A stretch of 64,000 nt of DNA, taken from NCBI GenBank assembly GCA_023105745.1, contig JALGQZ010000001.1, positions 56,315,437-56,379,436 of the forward strand. Reading direction: 5' to 3'. Of the stretch, positions 20,343-31,092 are shown in pieces. Source of the stretch: Austropuccinia psidii (lineage: Eukaryota > Basidiomycota > Pucciniomycetes > Pucciniales > Sphaerophragmiaceae). Within the stretch, counting starts at the first letter, position 1. Each line of letters begins with the position of its first letter. The position numbers were made by a program, and so were the translations under genes. The notes beneath the pieces are model-generated. The model was not told the DNA's origin and did not search any database. It saw only the letters and a program-made list of their open reading frames with translations.

Positions 20343-21590
20343 TCAAATCAGCTCAATTGAAATACTAGAATAAAAAATATATATAAATCAATTATTTTTT
20401 TTTTTTACAAAAAAAAAAAAAAAAAAAAGGAAAAACTTACCGCTCCATCTGGTTATACCAGTGGAGTATGGTGCAAATCGACAAGACGACCGCCTCGTGC
20501 AAGTGGTTGTCGGCAGCATTTTGGGCGACTTTAAAAAAAAATTCTTTGATTAAGCGTTTTGTATTGGCCATCTCATCGCGGAACAATTTGGCCCAAAGGC
20601 TTTGTTTGGTACGACGTGGAGAGGTTGGATTGGACTTATAGGAGGTGAATAGGCAGGCAGAGTAGTGGCGGGAGAAGTAGTTGCTGGAAGGAATTTGTCG
20701 GCCAAAGGGTTGAGGGCGGACGGGGAACGTAATCGAGGATCAACAATTGATTCTAGATCCTCGGGCACGGAATGGTCAAATTGTGTAACGGTACTATCGA
20801 TATCGCAGAAAACCGAGGGTTCCAAGGAATGATTATGGGAAGAAGCCTCAAGAAAAGTTAACGAAACATTTTCCGAATTGAGTTCAAAGGCGTAAAACCG
20901 GTCATTTAAAAAAATTGTAACGGAATACCCGTTATCGCCGGAGTGTTTAAGTTCAACGCAAAACAACATTAAAAAAATAATAATATATTTAATTAATGTA
21001 TTTGATAAAGAAAAAGAAACGACTTACAAAAACAGCTCCTTAAATCGCAAAATCCCTCTATCCTTAGCATAAGAAGATCATTGAAAAATGAATTGGAAGC
21101 AATGACTTGCTTATTGATTTAAACTAAAATAAATAAATAAATAAAAAAAAACCCACAAGTCAGCGAATCATTAAGCTAAATAGTAAAAAAAAAAAAAAAA
21201 AGAGAAAAGAAAATGAAACTCACCTTGGCAAAAGGATTGAAAGCGAACAAAGGAAATAACCGACAACAATGACTTGAAGGAGGCGGTACGTACGATTGAT
21301 TGCAGCAACGGACAATTACGGTGGTATTGGTGATTGATGGTGGCGAATTATTAAAATAGAAATAAATTAAAAGTAATAATAAAAATATAAATATAATTTT
21401 ATATATATGAAAAAATAAAAAGTGGCAGAAGCGCCACTGCCAAGAAAAAAATAAAAAGAAGATAAGAAAAGAGACAACGGCAGAAGCGCCAGCGTCAAAA
21501 GAAGAAGAGAAGGTGTGACCGCAGCAGCGCAGTCTCTGGGCCGGGTAATAACTGAACAACGACACGCAGTAGTTCAGAATTTTTTATATA
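20343..21590 (-). CDS. Candidate captured gene, antisense in N1, with introns
   Basis: Read on the minus strand. Donors are at 21223 (GTGAGT), 21027 (GTAAGT) and 20440 (GTAAGT). A good acceptor ATTCTAG ends at 20365. The main exon, about 20441-20969, has a frame beginning MLFCVELKHSGDNGYSV and running through LESIVDPRLRS. A second frame, open over the same bases from about 20745, gives KLFRDEMANTKRLIKEFF then LHEAVVLSICTILHWYNQM. That frame splices with the 76-base intron (20365-20440) to a final exon coding ISIELI and a TGA at 20343-20345. One base change near 20620-20745, or an unseen intron, would join the two. The upstream exon boundaries are uncertain. CpG is common here and rare in the surrounding element. 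No family is recognised. It may be a host gene fragment or a dedicated antisense gene of this element; its expression is unknown. Confidence 0.45.
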
Positions 21591-22461
21591 TAATTATATT
21601 AAAATCAATTAACTAATTAATAAAAATATATATATATAAATTAATATTAAATTTAAAAATATATATATATAATATAATTTATTAAAATAATATTTGTTTA
21701 AATTAATTTTAAGCTTAGTTTATATTCAATCGAAAAAAATAAATAAATAAATAAAAAATAATATCTATATAAAATTTATTAAATCAGTTAATTAATTTAA
21801 TAAAATTAACTATTTTAGTTTAATTTAATGTTAATTATTAAAAAAAAAAAATAATCGAATAAAATAAAATATAAGAAAAATAAATTAATTATAATAAATT
21901 ACATATTAATTAATTAACTTTTAATTTAAAATTAATTCCTATTCAATTAAAAAAATAAAAAAATAAAAAAAAAAGTTTTCTAATAGAAATTAATTAAATT
22001 AAATTAAACAAATATATAAAAAAATAAAAATAAAATAAAAAACATTATTAAATAAATATTTTACTTGTAGTTTCTTTTTAAAAAAAAACAAATAAATTAA
22101 TCAATTGTCATTTTTTTTATATAATCTTAATTTACAGTAATACAAAGTTACCATTCTATTGGTTAAGTTATATTTTGATTTAATTAAAATTATTCTAATT
22201 CTATTTTCTTATTGTTTATTTTATTCTCCGCTTTTTTTTATTAATTCCTTTGATATTCATTTTTTTATATTGTTTAATTATATATATATCTTTTAAATTT
22301 TTTATTTTTTTTTATTTTTTATTTTTTCTTATTTTTATTTTTTGGTTTTCCTTTTTTTTTTAAAAAAAAAAAAAAAAGAAAAAGAAAAAGAATAAAGTAT
22401 TTTTTTTCTTTTGAGATTTTATATTATTTTATATATATATTCAATATAGAAAAAAGGAGGA
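21591..22461. other. Almost pure A/T stretch in N1
   Basis: Between about 21600 and 22130 there is hardly any G or C, with long runs and short TTAATTAA-type palindromes. A T-run followed directly by an A-run lies near 22345-22376. It is upstream of the antisense gene and ends in a purine run AAAAAAGGAGGA just before TGTTTAAG at 22462. No gene. Confidence 0.6.
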
Positions 22462-23013
22462 TGTTTAAGCCCAAATAATTCATTGGCAGTGGGTAAGATA
22501 GTGGTTTTCTGAAGTTGAGGCTTGGAGGAAAATTTCAGTTCAAGGAGTTTTGATTAGTCAGGATCTGGGTATGATTTCTGATTGGTCAGAATTCAATTAT
22601 GGTATTTAATTGGTCAGGATTTGACATTTTTTGTGATTGGTCAGATTTTTTTTTCTGTATTTTGATAGAATGGAATTAAAGTGGACTTAGGATACAGAAA
22701 AATAATATAAATAGAAGGTGCTGTTTACCCTCATCCTAGTCCCAAACAAGACTCTAAACTGTTGTTTCAATTTTTATTTCATTTGGTCCTCATGAATAAA
22801 CTAATTTATCAGTTGCATTATCTATCCCTGTATCTGAAAAAGGGGAACTTTTGAAGCTTCTATTACATAAAACATTCATTTTTTTATTTTATTTAATCTT
22901 GAAAAGCACTCTACTTCTATTATTACAATAAGACTTTCAAATCTTTTTCATAAACTTTGAGTTTTGTAGACATTATTGATTCAAAAACTGATGATCTTTA
23001 ATGGCCTCCCTGC
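22462..23013 (+). promoter_or_regulatory. LTR-like promoter module inside N1
   Basis: It starts TGTTTAAG directly after a purine tract, as a 3' LTR would. It has four related ATTGGTCA/ATTAGTCA (inverted CCAAT) boxes at 22551, 22578, 22608 and 22633, then TATAAATA at 22706-22713 and a C-rich start-like region. A possible end is CCTGCA near 23012, followed by a TGGTACTTGG primer-like block. No second copy is in the window, so calling it an LTR is an inference; that it looks like a promoter is seen directly. Confidence 0.45.
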
Positions 23014-23333
23014 ATTAGGTGGTACTTGGACCGGCAGACTAGGTGTAAATTCATATTGATAAGCACATACTCTAAGCAGCCAAGGTCAGACATAGTCTGA
23101 TGAGGAGAAATAACTTTGAGTTGATTAAAGTTATGTCCTTGGTGACGGCCACTATATAGTGTCAGGGCGCTATTTAAAGTTAAAGATTCTCTTGAGTATG
23201 AACAATAACAATATAAAAAGAAGTATTAATTCATGTTAAGGGTAATAAGAAAGCTAAGAAAGACTTGGAGTATCAATTTTAGAGTGTTCAGCTGTTTTCT
23301 GTTTATTGGATATACATATGGTTTTTTTTTATC
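23014..23333 (+). other. N1 segment with closely spaced inverted repeats
   Basis: TCAGAC-ATA-GTCTGA (23086-23100) is a perfect inverted repeat. Next come TAACTTT...AAAGTTA (23111-23132) and the self-complementary ACTATATAGT (near 23151). Three hairpins within 80 bases suggest a folded RNA region such as a packaging or dimer signal. No ORF. Confidence 0.35.
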
Positions 23334-23919
23334 AAATGGAGAGGGGTATGTTACCCTTTCCATAAATATAAAGGTCCTGAGCAAGACATAAAACTGAATG
23401 AGGGTTTTTTTTGTTTTCTCATTTTTTATGGCTATTTTGTGAAGATTATCTTTTGTTTAGAGTAAAAAGGGATATACCTTGTGTTTGTTTTGGATTGAAG
23501 TCTGATGTAGTTTGTTTTGGAAGAGGCTGTGATGATTTTTTTTAAATGGAGAGGGGTTTCAACCCCTCCATTCTCAAAAAGGATATGCAAATGAAGGGAT
23601 ATCTTTTATTATTAGTGTTATAATTTTTTTTTATGTATTAGTATCTTTGTTATGGTTGACCTGTTATTTGTAATGAAAACATATAAAAAATAAGGGGTGG
23701 TGCTTGTTTCTTTACATCACAGCTTATGATGTTAAGTTCTGGGGGATTAGTGGAAATTATTTAAGGGGATCATTTCTTTTTTTTAATCAATGGATATATT
23801 AAATGATGGATAGGAAGACAATACTAGTAGCATATCAAAGGACTATATTGTAGATGACATAGTATAATTCATTCAGCTTCACTTAGAATGCTGGGGACAG
23901 CATTAAATGGAGAGGGGGA
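23334..23919 (+). repeat. Three copies of the N1 polypurine tract motif
   Basis: AAATGGAGAGGGG occurs at 23334, 23544 and 23905. The last, ending at 23919, is at the correct place to prime plus-strand DNA, just before the 3' LTR. The first two are each followed by a pyrimidine block able to pair with them (for example AACCCCTCCATT at 23561-23572), forming hairpins. The space between holds no ORF. Confidence 0.7.
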
Positions 23920-26244
23920 TTCGGTATACCATGACAGTTCAGCTGAATAAATTTTTCATTTTGATGGTAATTATTTATATAAAAGAGGATATCAATAGTA
24001 TGAAATCACCTTTGAGGAAAAGTAACAGTAAAATAAACATGGAATAGCACAAATGATATATTCATTAAGGAAAATTGACCACAGATTTGCTCTGTCAGTG
24101 TCACCCCACTGCACTATCCAACACATAATTGTGATGGACAGTACCCAAATCAAAGAAATTTTTCAATTTTCTCTGTAAATAATCTTTTTTAATATATATT
24201 TTTTTTAATATGCTTAAATATAAGCAATTGGGTGATTAATATAATCAGAGTCACAATGAAGATGCAAATTAATAAAGAGCAGAGTTGTAGGCATCATAGG
24301 GGACATAGAAGATTCAAGGTGTGGAACAAAACACTTTTGAATTATCAATTTTGGGAAATTTCATGTGTTTTTGCTGTTATGAACCACCCAAAGAGGGGAT
24401 AAGCATCATTGAGTTCCTTTAGATAATTGAATGATTAATTATTTAAGACTGAAATAATTAATTGCTGAATTGGAAAGGCCATATTACATCAACTTTTCTG
24501 TTAATGTAACCCCCAAATTTCTCATTGAAGCTGCAGAAATGAAGAGTGGGACTGAATTTTGGAAGGAATATAAAAGATTTAGGAATTTTCAGGAAGAATA
24601 CAGGGAATACAGGTAATATAGGTCAATGAGTAATACAGGAAGCCAGAAAACTATAATACTGGAAAATCAGCTGACAGATTAGTAATCAATTGAGTAATAC
24701 ATGGAGATAAGGGTTCCAGGGAAAGAAATTAAGGTTTAACTGTATTACACAGCCACATGTCACATGTGAATAGGAGAGGTAAGAATGAATGGATCTGATT
24801 GGTCAGAAACACGTCACGTCATTAGGAAAAGTCAAGTGAAGCAATCTGATTGGTCAGAAATCCAGACTTGTGTCACGTCACAACACGTTGCCCTGAAAAT
24901 CCAAAATTAAAGTTTGCACAGCTTTGCACAGCCACCAGAGGCTGAAAATTTCTAAGACCCCTCTTTTTTGCACTCCTATGGAGGACCCCACGGATATAAA
25001 TAGAGGCCCTCTCTCCCACTTTTTCCCTTTTCCCCATCTAGAAATTGTAAATTGAATTTATTTTTTCTGATCCCTCTTCTAGGAGGTATACTAGAAATTT
25101 TGATAAATTAAGCCTAGTAACTGAGGTTTGTTGTTGACATAGATCAAGAGAACCAATAGTGTGAAAAGACTTTAATTCATCCCTTACTAGCAGGTAGACT
25201 AGTGCCTTATTTAATTAGGATCTTGAAGCTTGAAGCTCATGAGCAAGGCGTCTCTGGAGTTTAGTGTTTAGATCCTTAAAATTAATTATAAGAGAGTTTT
25301 AAAATAAAACCATCAAACCAAAGTAATTTTGTAGGCTTTAAAATAAAACCTAACCATTATAATTAGTTTTGGGCTAGTTTTTGTTGTAAACTTCCTCAAA
25401 GAGAGTAATTTTGCTTGTTTTAAAACAAAACCTGCACAACCAAAGTAATTTTACTACTTTTAAAATAAAAGTGGATTTGTATTTATTGGGTAGTCCCTAA
25501 TAAATTATCATCAAGGAACAAAATAAAATTTAATACTTTAGTGTTTAGTTAAGATTAATATTAAACCTAAAGCAATTAGCTAGTATTATTATAAAAAAAC
25601 CAGAAGAGATCATATAATCTATTATTACAGAAAAACACAAAAGATAACATTAAACTACCCATATGATAGTAACTTATTACAATTATTAGAGTATTATCCC
25701 ATCCATCACATCAAAAGGGCTTGAAATATTTTTTTATCCCTTTCAAGCTTATTATTTAAGAGAATTGAAGATTGTTGTTATCCTAGCTATTATTTTCTAT
25801 ATCTATTAAAGAATTATCAAGAAAAGAATATTTTGTGATTTTGTATTAGAAGATAGTGTTTCCTGTTATTTTTTATTTATTTTAGTCATTATATTATTTT
25901 ATATATTGTTGTACTATCATCTGGTGGAATCCACTCAGCCTGCTGAAAGTTTTAAAAAGAATTTATTTGTTAAGGTTTTAAATAACCATTGTTTTTAGTA
26001 GAGCAAAGTCTGATTAGAGATTGTTGAGTCTAATATTTTCTGATAAAGCCACTATCAATAATAAAATTGATTTGGTGAACTCAGTAAAGATAGCTTAGCA
26101 TATTAGGAAGGGCAGTCTAGATTATTCTAGCACACGAGCAGAGCAAGGGTTACAAGTCTCAAACAGAAATTCAAAACTGTTTTCTTGTAATTTCCCCTTC
26201 CAGGTACTGCCTCATTTTATCCCACACGCAGAGGAGTTCCCACA
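23920..26244 (+). mobile_element. N1 3' LTR
   Basis: Near-identical repeat of 12143-14451, ending TTCCCACA and followed by the duplicated GTAG. Its first bases read TTCGG where the 5' LTR has TGTGG. It has the same CCAAT, CRE-like and TATA block (TATA 24995-25003) and an extra T/A run near 24190. Confidence 0.92.
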
Positions 26245-26248
26245 GTAG

Positions 26249-28058
26249 AGCTTGGAAAAAATTGGACATCAAAAGTCAAAATAAACCATTTATCAAGAAA
26301 GATAAACAAAGGGAACCCTTCACGCCCAATAAACCCAACAGTAATGAGCAAAGAAAATGCCACAAATGTAGAGGTATTGGAAATTTAGCCAATAATTTCC
26401 TTAAAAAGGAAAAAATCAATGAAGTTGTGGAAACAGAATACTACAATGATAAAGAAGGAGAATCTGATTCTGAAAAAGACACTGAAGAGTCAGAAACCTC
26501 TGAAAGTCATGAAATGAATATAATTAATGCACAAATTAATAATATTGATTTAATATATGAAGTATTAGAGGTCAATTCAAACTTACCACAAGTTGGAGAA
26601 TCTGATACAAGCGTGACAAAAATACAAGATTCCAAACTGTATAGAAACAAACCAGTGAAAGGAATGAGATATACAGCTGGAAAGTTATGTATAAGCATTG
26701 TAATGGCTGAAAACCAAGAGGAAAAGGTGAACTTAGATACAGGAGAATACTGTACAGGTGTTGCTAAAAGTTATTTGAAATCAATTGTACCAGATTTGGA
26801 AGAAAAACATATGCAAATACAAGGATTTAAATTTATTAGTGCAAGTGAAAGCATGAAGTACCTTGAAATAATTGACTTAACATTAAGTTTTCCTCACCCT
26901 TCACAATTTATAAGAGTGAAGGTAGAGTTTTTAGTAATGGAAAACTGTACTAGTAACCACTTTATACTTGGAAATTGTTACTTGTCAATTTATGGAATAG
27001 ATATCTCAAATCAAAAAGACATATATTTAACCATAGGAGACAATAACAGGAAAAAATTTGGTTTTTTAAATAACAAAAAAGAAATAAAAGTCATAAAAAA
27101 TTCAGAGAAAAGCCCAGAAAAGGATTTTTCCATGAGGGACCAACTTAAAGATGCAAAATTCAATCAAGAATTAACAGAAAAAATGAAAGAAAAATTGATT
27201 TACCTCTTATTAAAATATAAAAATGCATTTGAAACTGACAAAGAGCCACTAGGTGCCATTATTGGAAATGAAGTAGACATTATCCCTAATGTGGAAAAAC
27301 CTTATCCTTCCCTGTTAAGAATACCAGCTTACACGGCTAGCCCAAGAGCTAGAGAAGCCTTAGAGGTAAACATTAAAGAATTAATGAACCTTGGGGTATT
27401 ATGTAAATTAGGACATAATGAACAGGTAGAGGTAACTACACCTGTTATTATTACTTGGCACAATGGAAAATCAAGGATGGTAGGGGACTTAAGAACTCTA
27501 AATACCTACACTATCCCTGACAGATATCCAATACCCAGAATCCACAAGAAATTGACACAACTGTCACAGGCCAAATTCATTACAGCCGTGGATTATCTGA
27601 AGGGATTTCATCAAAATTTCTTTACAGATAATGCTAAGAAACTACTGAGGATAATAGTACACTGTGGGATATATGAATATTTAAGGATGCCATTTGGTAT
27701 AAAAAATGCACCTTCCCATTATCAAAGGATGATGAATACCATATTTCCTGGAGAGTTATCAGAAGGATGGTTAATTATCTATATTGATAATATAATAGTT
27801 TGCTCTGAAACTTGGGAAAGTCACTTAACAAGACTAGAAAGGGTACTACAGAAGATAGTGCAAGTAAATATGAAAATTTCTTTGAAAAAGTGTCATTTTC
27901 CATATAGTGAACTAAAAGAACTAGGACATGTTGTATCTGAACTAAGTTTGGGCATAGATAAAGGCAAAGTAGCCAAAGAACTACTGAAGCCAATTCCCCA
28001 AACCAAAAAGAAAATGCAATCATTTCTAGAATTTGCTGGTTACACAGACAGCATATAA
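26249..28058 (+). pseudogene. G1 pol, nucleocapsid-protease-reverse transcriptase part
   Basis: This continues gag across the N1 insertion (AWKKLDIK). The zinc knuckle is damaged: CHKCRGIGNLANNF lacks the H and last C. The protease is NLDTGEYCTG (DTG kept). Reverse transcriptase: VEVTTPVIITWHNGKSRMVGD, motif A FITAVDYLKGFHQ, FGIKNAPSHYQRMM, and motif C reading YIDN in place of YIDD. The open frame runs 26262-28058 and stops in the connection domain (SFLEFAGYTDS). It is a Ty3/gypsy polymerase of the same type as G2 48929-51370. The lost catalytic aspartate and broken frame mean it is inactive. Confidence 0.85.
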
Positions 28059-28755
28059 AGGACTTTGAAAGAATCTAAAAATACTTGTATAAAATCTGTG
28101 ACCAACAGACACTTTATGAAATGACTGAAGAAAGAGCCAAAGAGTATGAGGAATAAAAAATTCCCTCATAAATGCCCCATTTCTTCTAATGCCAGATTGG
28201 AAACTACCTTTCAAGCTATACATTGATGCTTGTGGAGAAGGATTAGGTGCTGCACTACACCAGACACAAATCATCAATGATAAACCTGTTGAAGGACCAA
28301 TTTGCTTCATTTCAAAACAAATTCAGCTAACATAAGCAAGGTATGGAGAAATCCAAATGGAATGTATTTGCTTAGTGTGGGCTTGAGAAAAATTACATTA
28401 TTATTTGGATGGTACAGTTTTTGATGTGATTACAGACTGTGATTCTGTAAAAGTTTTGTTAAAAATGAATACACCAAATAGACCTATGCTAAGATGGCAA
28501 ATTGATATCCAGGAATATAGAGGAAATATGACTATAGTTCATAAATCTGGAAATATTCACAAAAATGCAGATGGTCTTAGTAGATGGGCATTAGAAAATA
28601 CACTTGAAAACCCAGCATGGGTACCACAGGAAGAGCACCATATGGAAGGCATATGTGTCACAGATATTGGAACAGAATTCTTTAATCAAGTTAAAGAAAG
28701 CTATAAGATTGATACTAAATGTCATATAATATGCCAACTTCTGATGAAAGACTGA
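28059..28755 (+). pseudogene. G1 pol, RNase H part
   Basis: Broken frames give [21 protein letters not shown] (about 28200-28262, the first RNase H aspartate), then [12 protein letters not shown] with a stop, ECICLVWA with a stop, and the open stretch 28405-28755 ([36 protein letters not shown]). Both frame and stops are damaged. It follows the reverse transcriptase directly and leads into the integrase. Confidence 0.75.
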
Positions 28756-29444
28756 AAAGCCCCATTACTCTCATCCAAACTAGATGAAATATGGAAAAAA
28801 GCATATCATGAAGGAATATTCCACCTCCTTGATGTAATACTGTATCATAGGGCAAAACACACCTGTGTTATGACCTTAACAGATAGAGCCTTGATTAATA
28901 ATATACTACATAAATTTCATTATAGTGTTGCATCTGGACAGATCTCAGAAGATAGGACACCGGAAAGGGTAAAACCTGCTCTTGGTGGCCAAATTGGAGA
29001 AAAGATGTTTCAGAATGGTGCCAAACCTGTGATAGATGTCAAAAAGCAAACAGAGACACAGGCAAGAAATTTGGAACAATGATCCAAATACAAGAACCAA
29101 AATACCCATGGGAAATAGTTCACAAGAATTGGGTAACAGCCTTACCTCCAGGAGGTGACAGGTGTTATAATGCATGCCTAGTACTGGTTGACAGACACAG
29201 CCAAAATCCAATGTTCTTACCATTTCATAGAGATGACACAGCTATGGACACAGACATAATGATATGGAATAAAGTTATTAACCACACAGGCTTATTCCAA
29301 AATATCATAAGTGACAGAGACCCAAGATTAATTTCAGCATTATGGAAAAACCTCCATAACTTGTTTGGAACAAAGTTATCATTCTCAACAACTTACCACC
29401 CTCAAGCTTATGGTCTAGCAGAAAGAATAATACAGACCTTATAA
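28756..29444 (+). pseudogene. G1 integrase, zinc and catalytic domains
   Basis: The zinc-binding domain is read in pieces (HKFHYSVASGQISEDRTPERVK at about 28915-28975, then a frame change; the two cysteines fall in another frame). The catalytic core is 29079-29444: WEIVHKNWVTALPPGGD, where the first catalytic D of the DWV motif is N; NIISDRDPRLISALW (second D kept); YHPQAYGLAERIIQTL (E kept). It ends at a TAA where the family continues. Inactive. Confidence 0.8.
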
Positions 29445-30326
29445 GGAAAGATAAGAAGATTATGTGCTTATGGACTATCATTGAAAGACTCTGATGGCTT
29501 TACCCATGATTGGTGTACCTTAATAACAGCTCTTCAACTGGAATATAAAACATCAATCCATTCTTCAACTGGAAAAAAAACCAGGAATGTTAGAAAAAGG
29601 TTGAAATCCAAGAATTCATTATTATACCCCCAAAAAGGACTTAGTGGATATACATCCAGAAGCAAGCAGTTTTGAAATGATGGTTGAAAAAGCAAGACAT
29701 CATGTAAAACAATGTATGCAGGATTCTTTCAAATATGCAAAAGAAAGATGAGATAAAAAACATAAACCACCTGACTTTGAAGTAAGAGACTTGGTCTTGG
29801 TATCAACCCTGAATTTCAAGAATATCAAAGTCCCAAAGAAATTGAAAGATTCCTTTTCAGGATCATTGATGATAACAGCACTACATGGACCTAATTCTGT
29901 GCAATTAGAGCTAACAGGTGATCTTATGAACAAGCACCCAACTTTCCCTGTAAGTCTGATAAAGCCTTACAGCTCAGGTGACAAGGAATTATTTTCACTA
30001 ATAAATAAACCCCCACTTGAAATTCCCCCTCTAGAAGAAGGAGAAGAAAAGAAAATCATAAAAGCCCTTAAAAAAGAAGGACAAGAAACAAAAAAGAAAA
30101 GGAATACCTTGTAAGGTATAGAAACCCCATTCAAGAATATTAATGGCTAATTGAGAAATATATAACTAATTCTGATAGACTACTAAGAGGTTTCAGACTA
30201 AAAGAAGACCTAAAGAATAGAAAGTTTAAGCATTATTGAGCTTCAAGACTAACAAAGTCTAATGAAGAGGTAGGACAGTGGATGATACCCTTATTAACTA
30301 TATCAGTTTGTGGTACAATATTTCTT
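29445..30326 (+). pseudogene. G1 integrase C-terminal part with chromodomain remnant
   Basis: 29481-29675 and 29791-30114 carry the GFTHDWCTLITALQLEYK segment, the barrel-like DLVLVSTLNFKNIKVPKKLK ... HPTFPVSLIKPY block, and the start of a chromodomain (KKIIKALKK) that breaks into another frame with YLVRYRNP-like and FR-L-ED remnants to about 30240. A purine-rich GGTAGGGAA stretch (30330-30338) before the 3' LTR is the plus-strand primer. Confidence 0.7.
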
Positions 30327-31092
30327 GATGGTAGGGAATGTGAGCATTTGAGATATAACCACATATCCAAAAAGGTAGCAAAGAAATTTTTCACTAATTA
30401 TATCTTTCCAATAATCATCTTGAAATAAGTAAAAATGCAATAAAAAGGCATAAATGCTTAAATAAATTAGCATATGATGAATAAAAATGGAAAATAAATT
30501 GAAAAATTAGATTCCTCATTATAAAACACAAATATATTATTTTTATAGAATATCTGTAAAGTCAATACCTAATGACTAATAAGTAAAAATGCCATAAAAA
30601 GACACAAATTCTCATTTATCTCAGGAAAAATGAAACAACATGTGAAAGAAATTGCACCATTGAATTACCCATGAGAAACTACACATAAAAGAATTTCATT
30701 TCATATCCCTAAAGTTAATGCTTAAGAAATTAAGCTGAATATATGCATTTTTATGATCAGTGCATACATTCATGGTTTTTAGCTTATATTTCCTGAAATA
30801 TACATGACAGAGAGCTAAACCAAGAATTAATTTATCACTTAATTACTTTAAGAATACAGATAACAGCTTTATTTGACAATTTAGAAAAAGGGCTATAACT
30901 TTTAAGGGTTTTATTGACAAAATTTCTAGAGCTGTTGACCACTTTGTTGTGAAAGTGGTCCAAACTTAAGCTAAAGTGCATATTCAGGTTTTATTAGTTC
31001 ATACGTGAATAATAATGTATATTTTATTATAATATTTAAGGTGCAGCCCCCTGAAATCATGGTTTGAAGTTTAAAATAGTAAATATTGACAG

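Larger units (their letters stand above)
12143..26244 (+). mobile_element. N1: 14.1 kb non-autonomous LTR retrotransposon nested in G1
   Basis: Long direct repeats (12143-14451 and 23920-26244) flank a 9.5 kb internal region. The ends are TGTGG...CCACA. GTAG is found on both sides (12139-12142, 26245-26248) and the host gag reads across it in frame (TKIG then RAWKKLDIK), which proves the boundaries. A primer site follows the 5' LTR and a purine tract precedes the 3' LTR. Inside are Gag and protease frames (14826-19714), a candidate antisense gene (20343-21590), an AT-only stretch and a promoter-like block. I find no reverse transcriptase, RNase H or integrase motif in either direction, so it must depend on another element for those. 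The LTRs are very similar, so the insertion is fairly recent. Confidence 0.9.

Noticed and set aside
21176..21565. The 129-codon minus frame as a complete protein
   Set aside because: It crosses a clear GTGAGT donor at 21223 and AT-rich runs, so only parts can be exon.
23086..23160. Box C/D snoRNA, from CTGATGA near 23097
   Set aside because: No convincing D box with a closing stem and no guide region that I could support.
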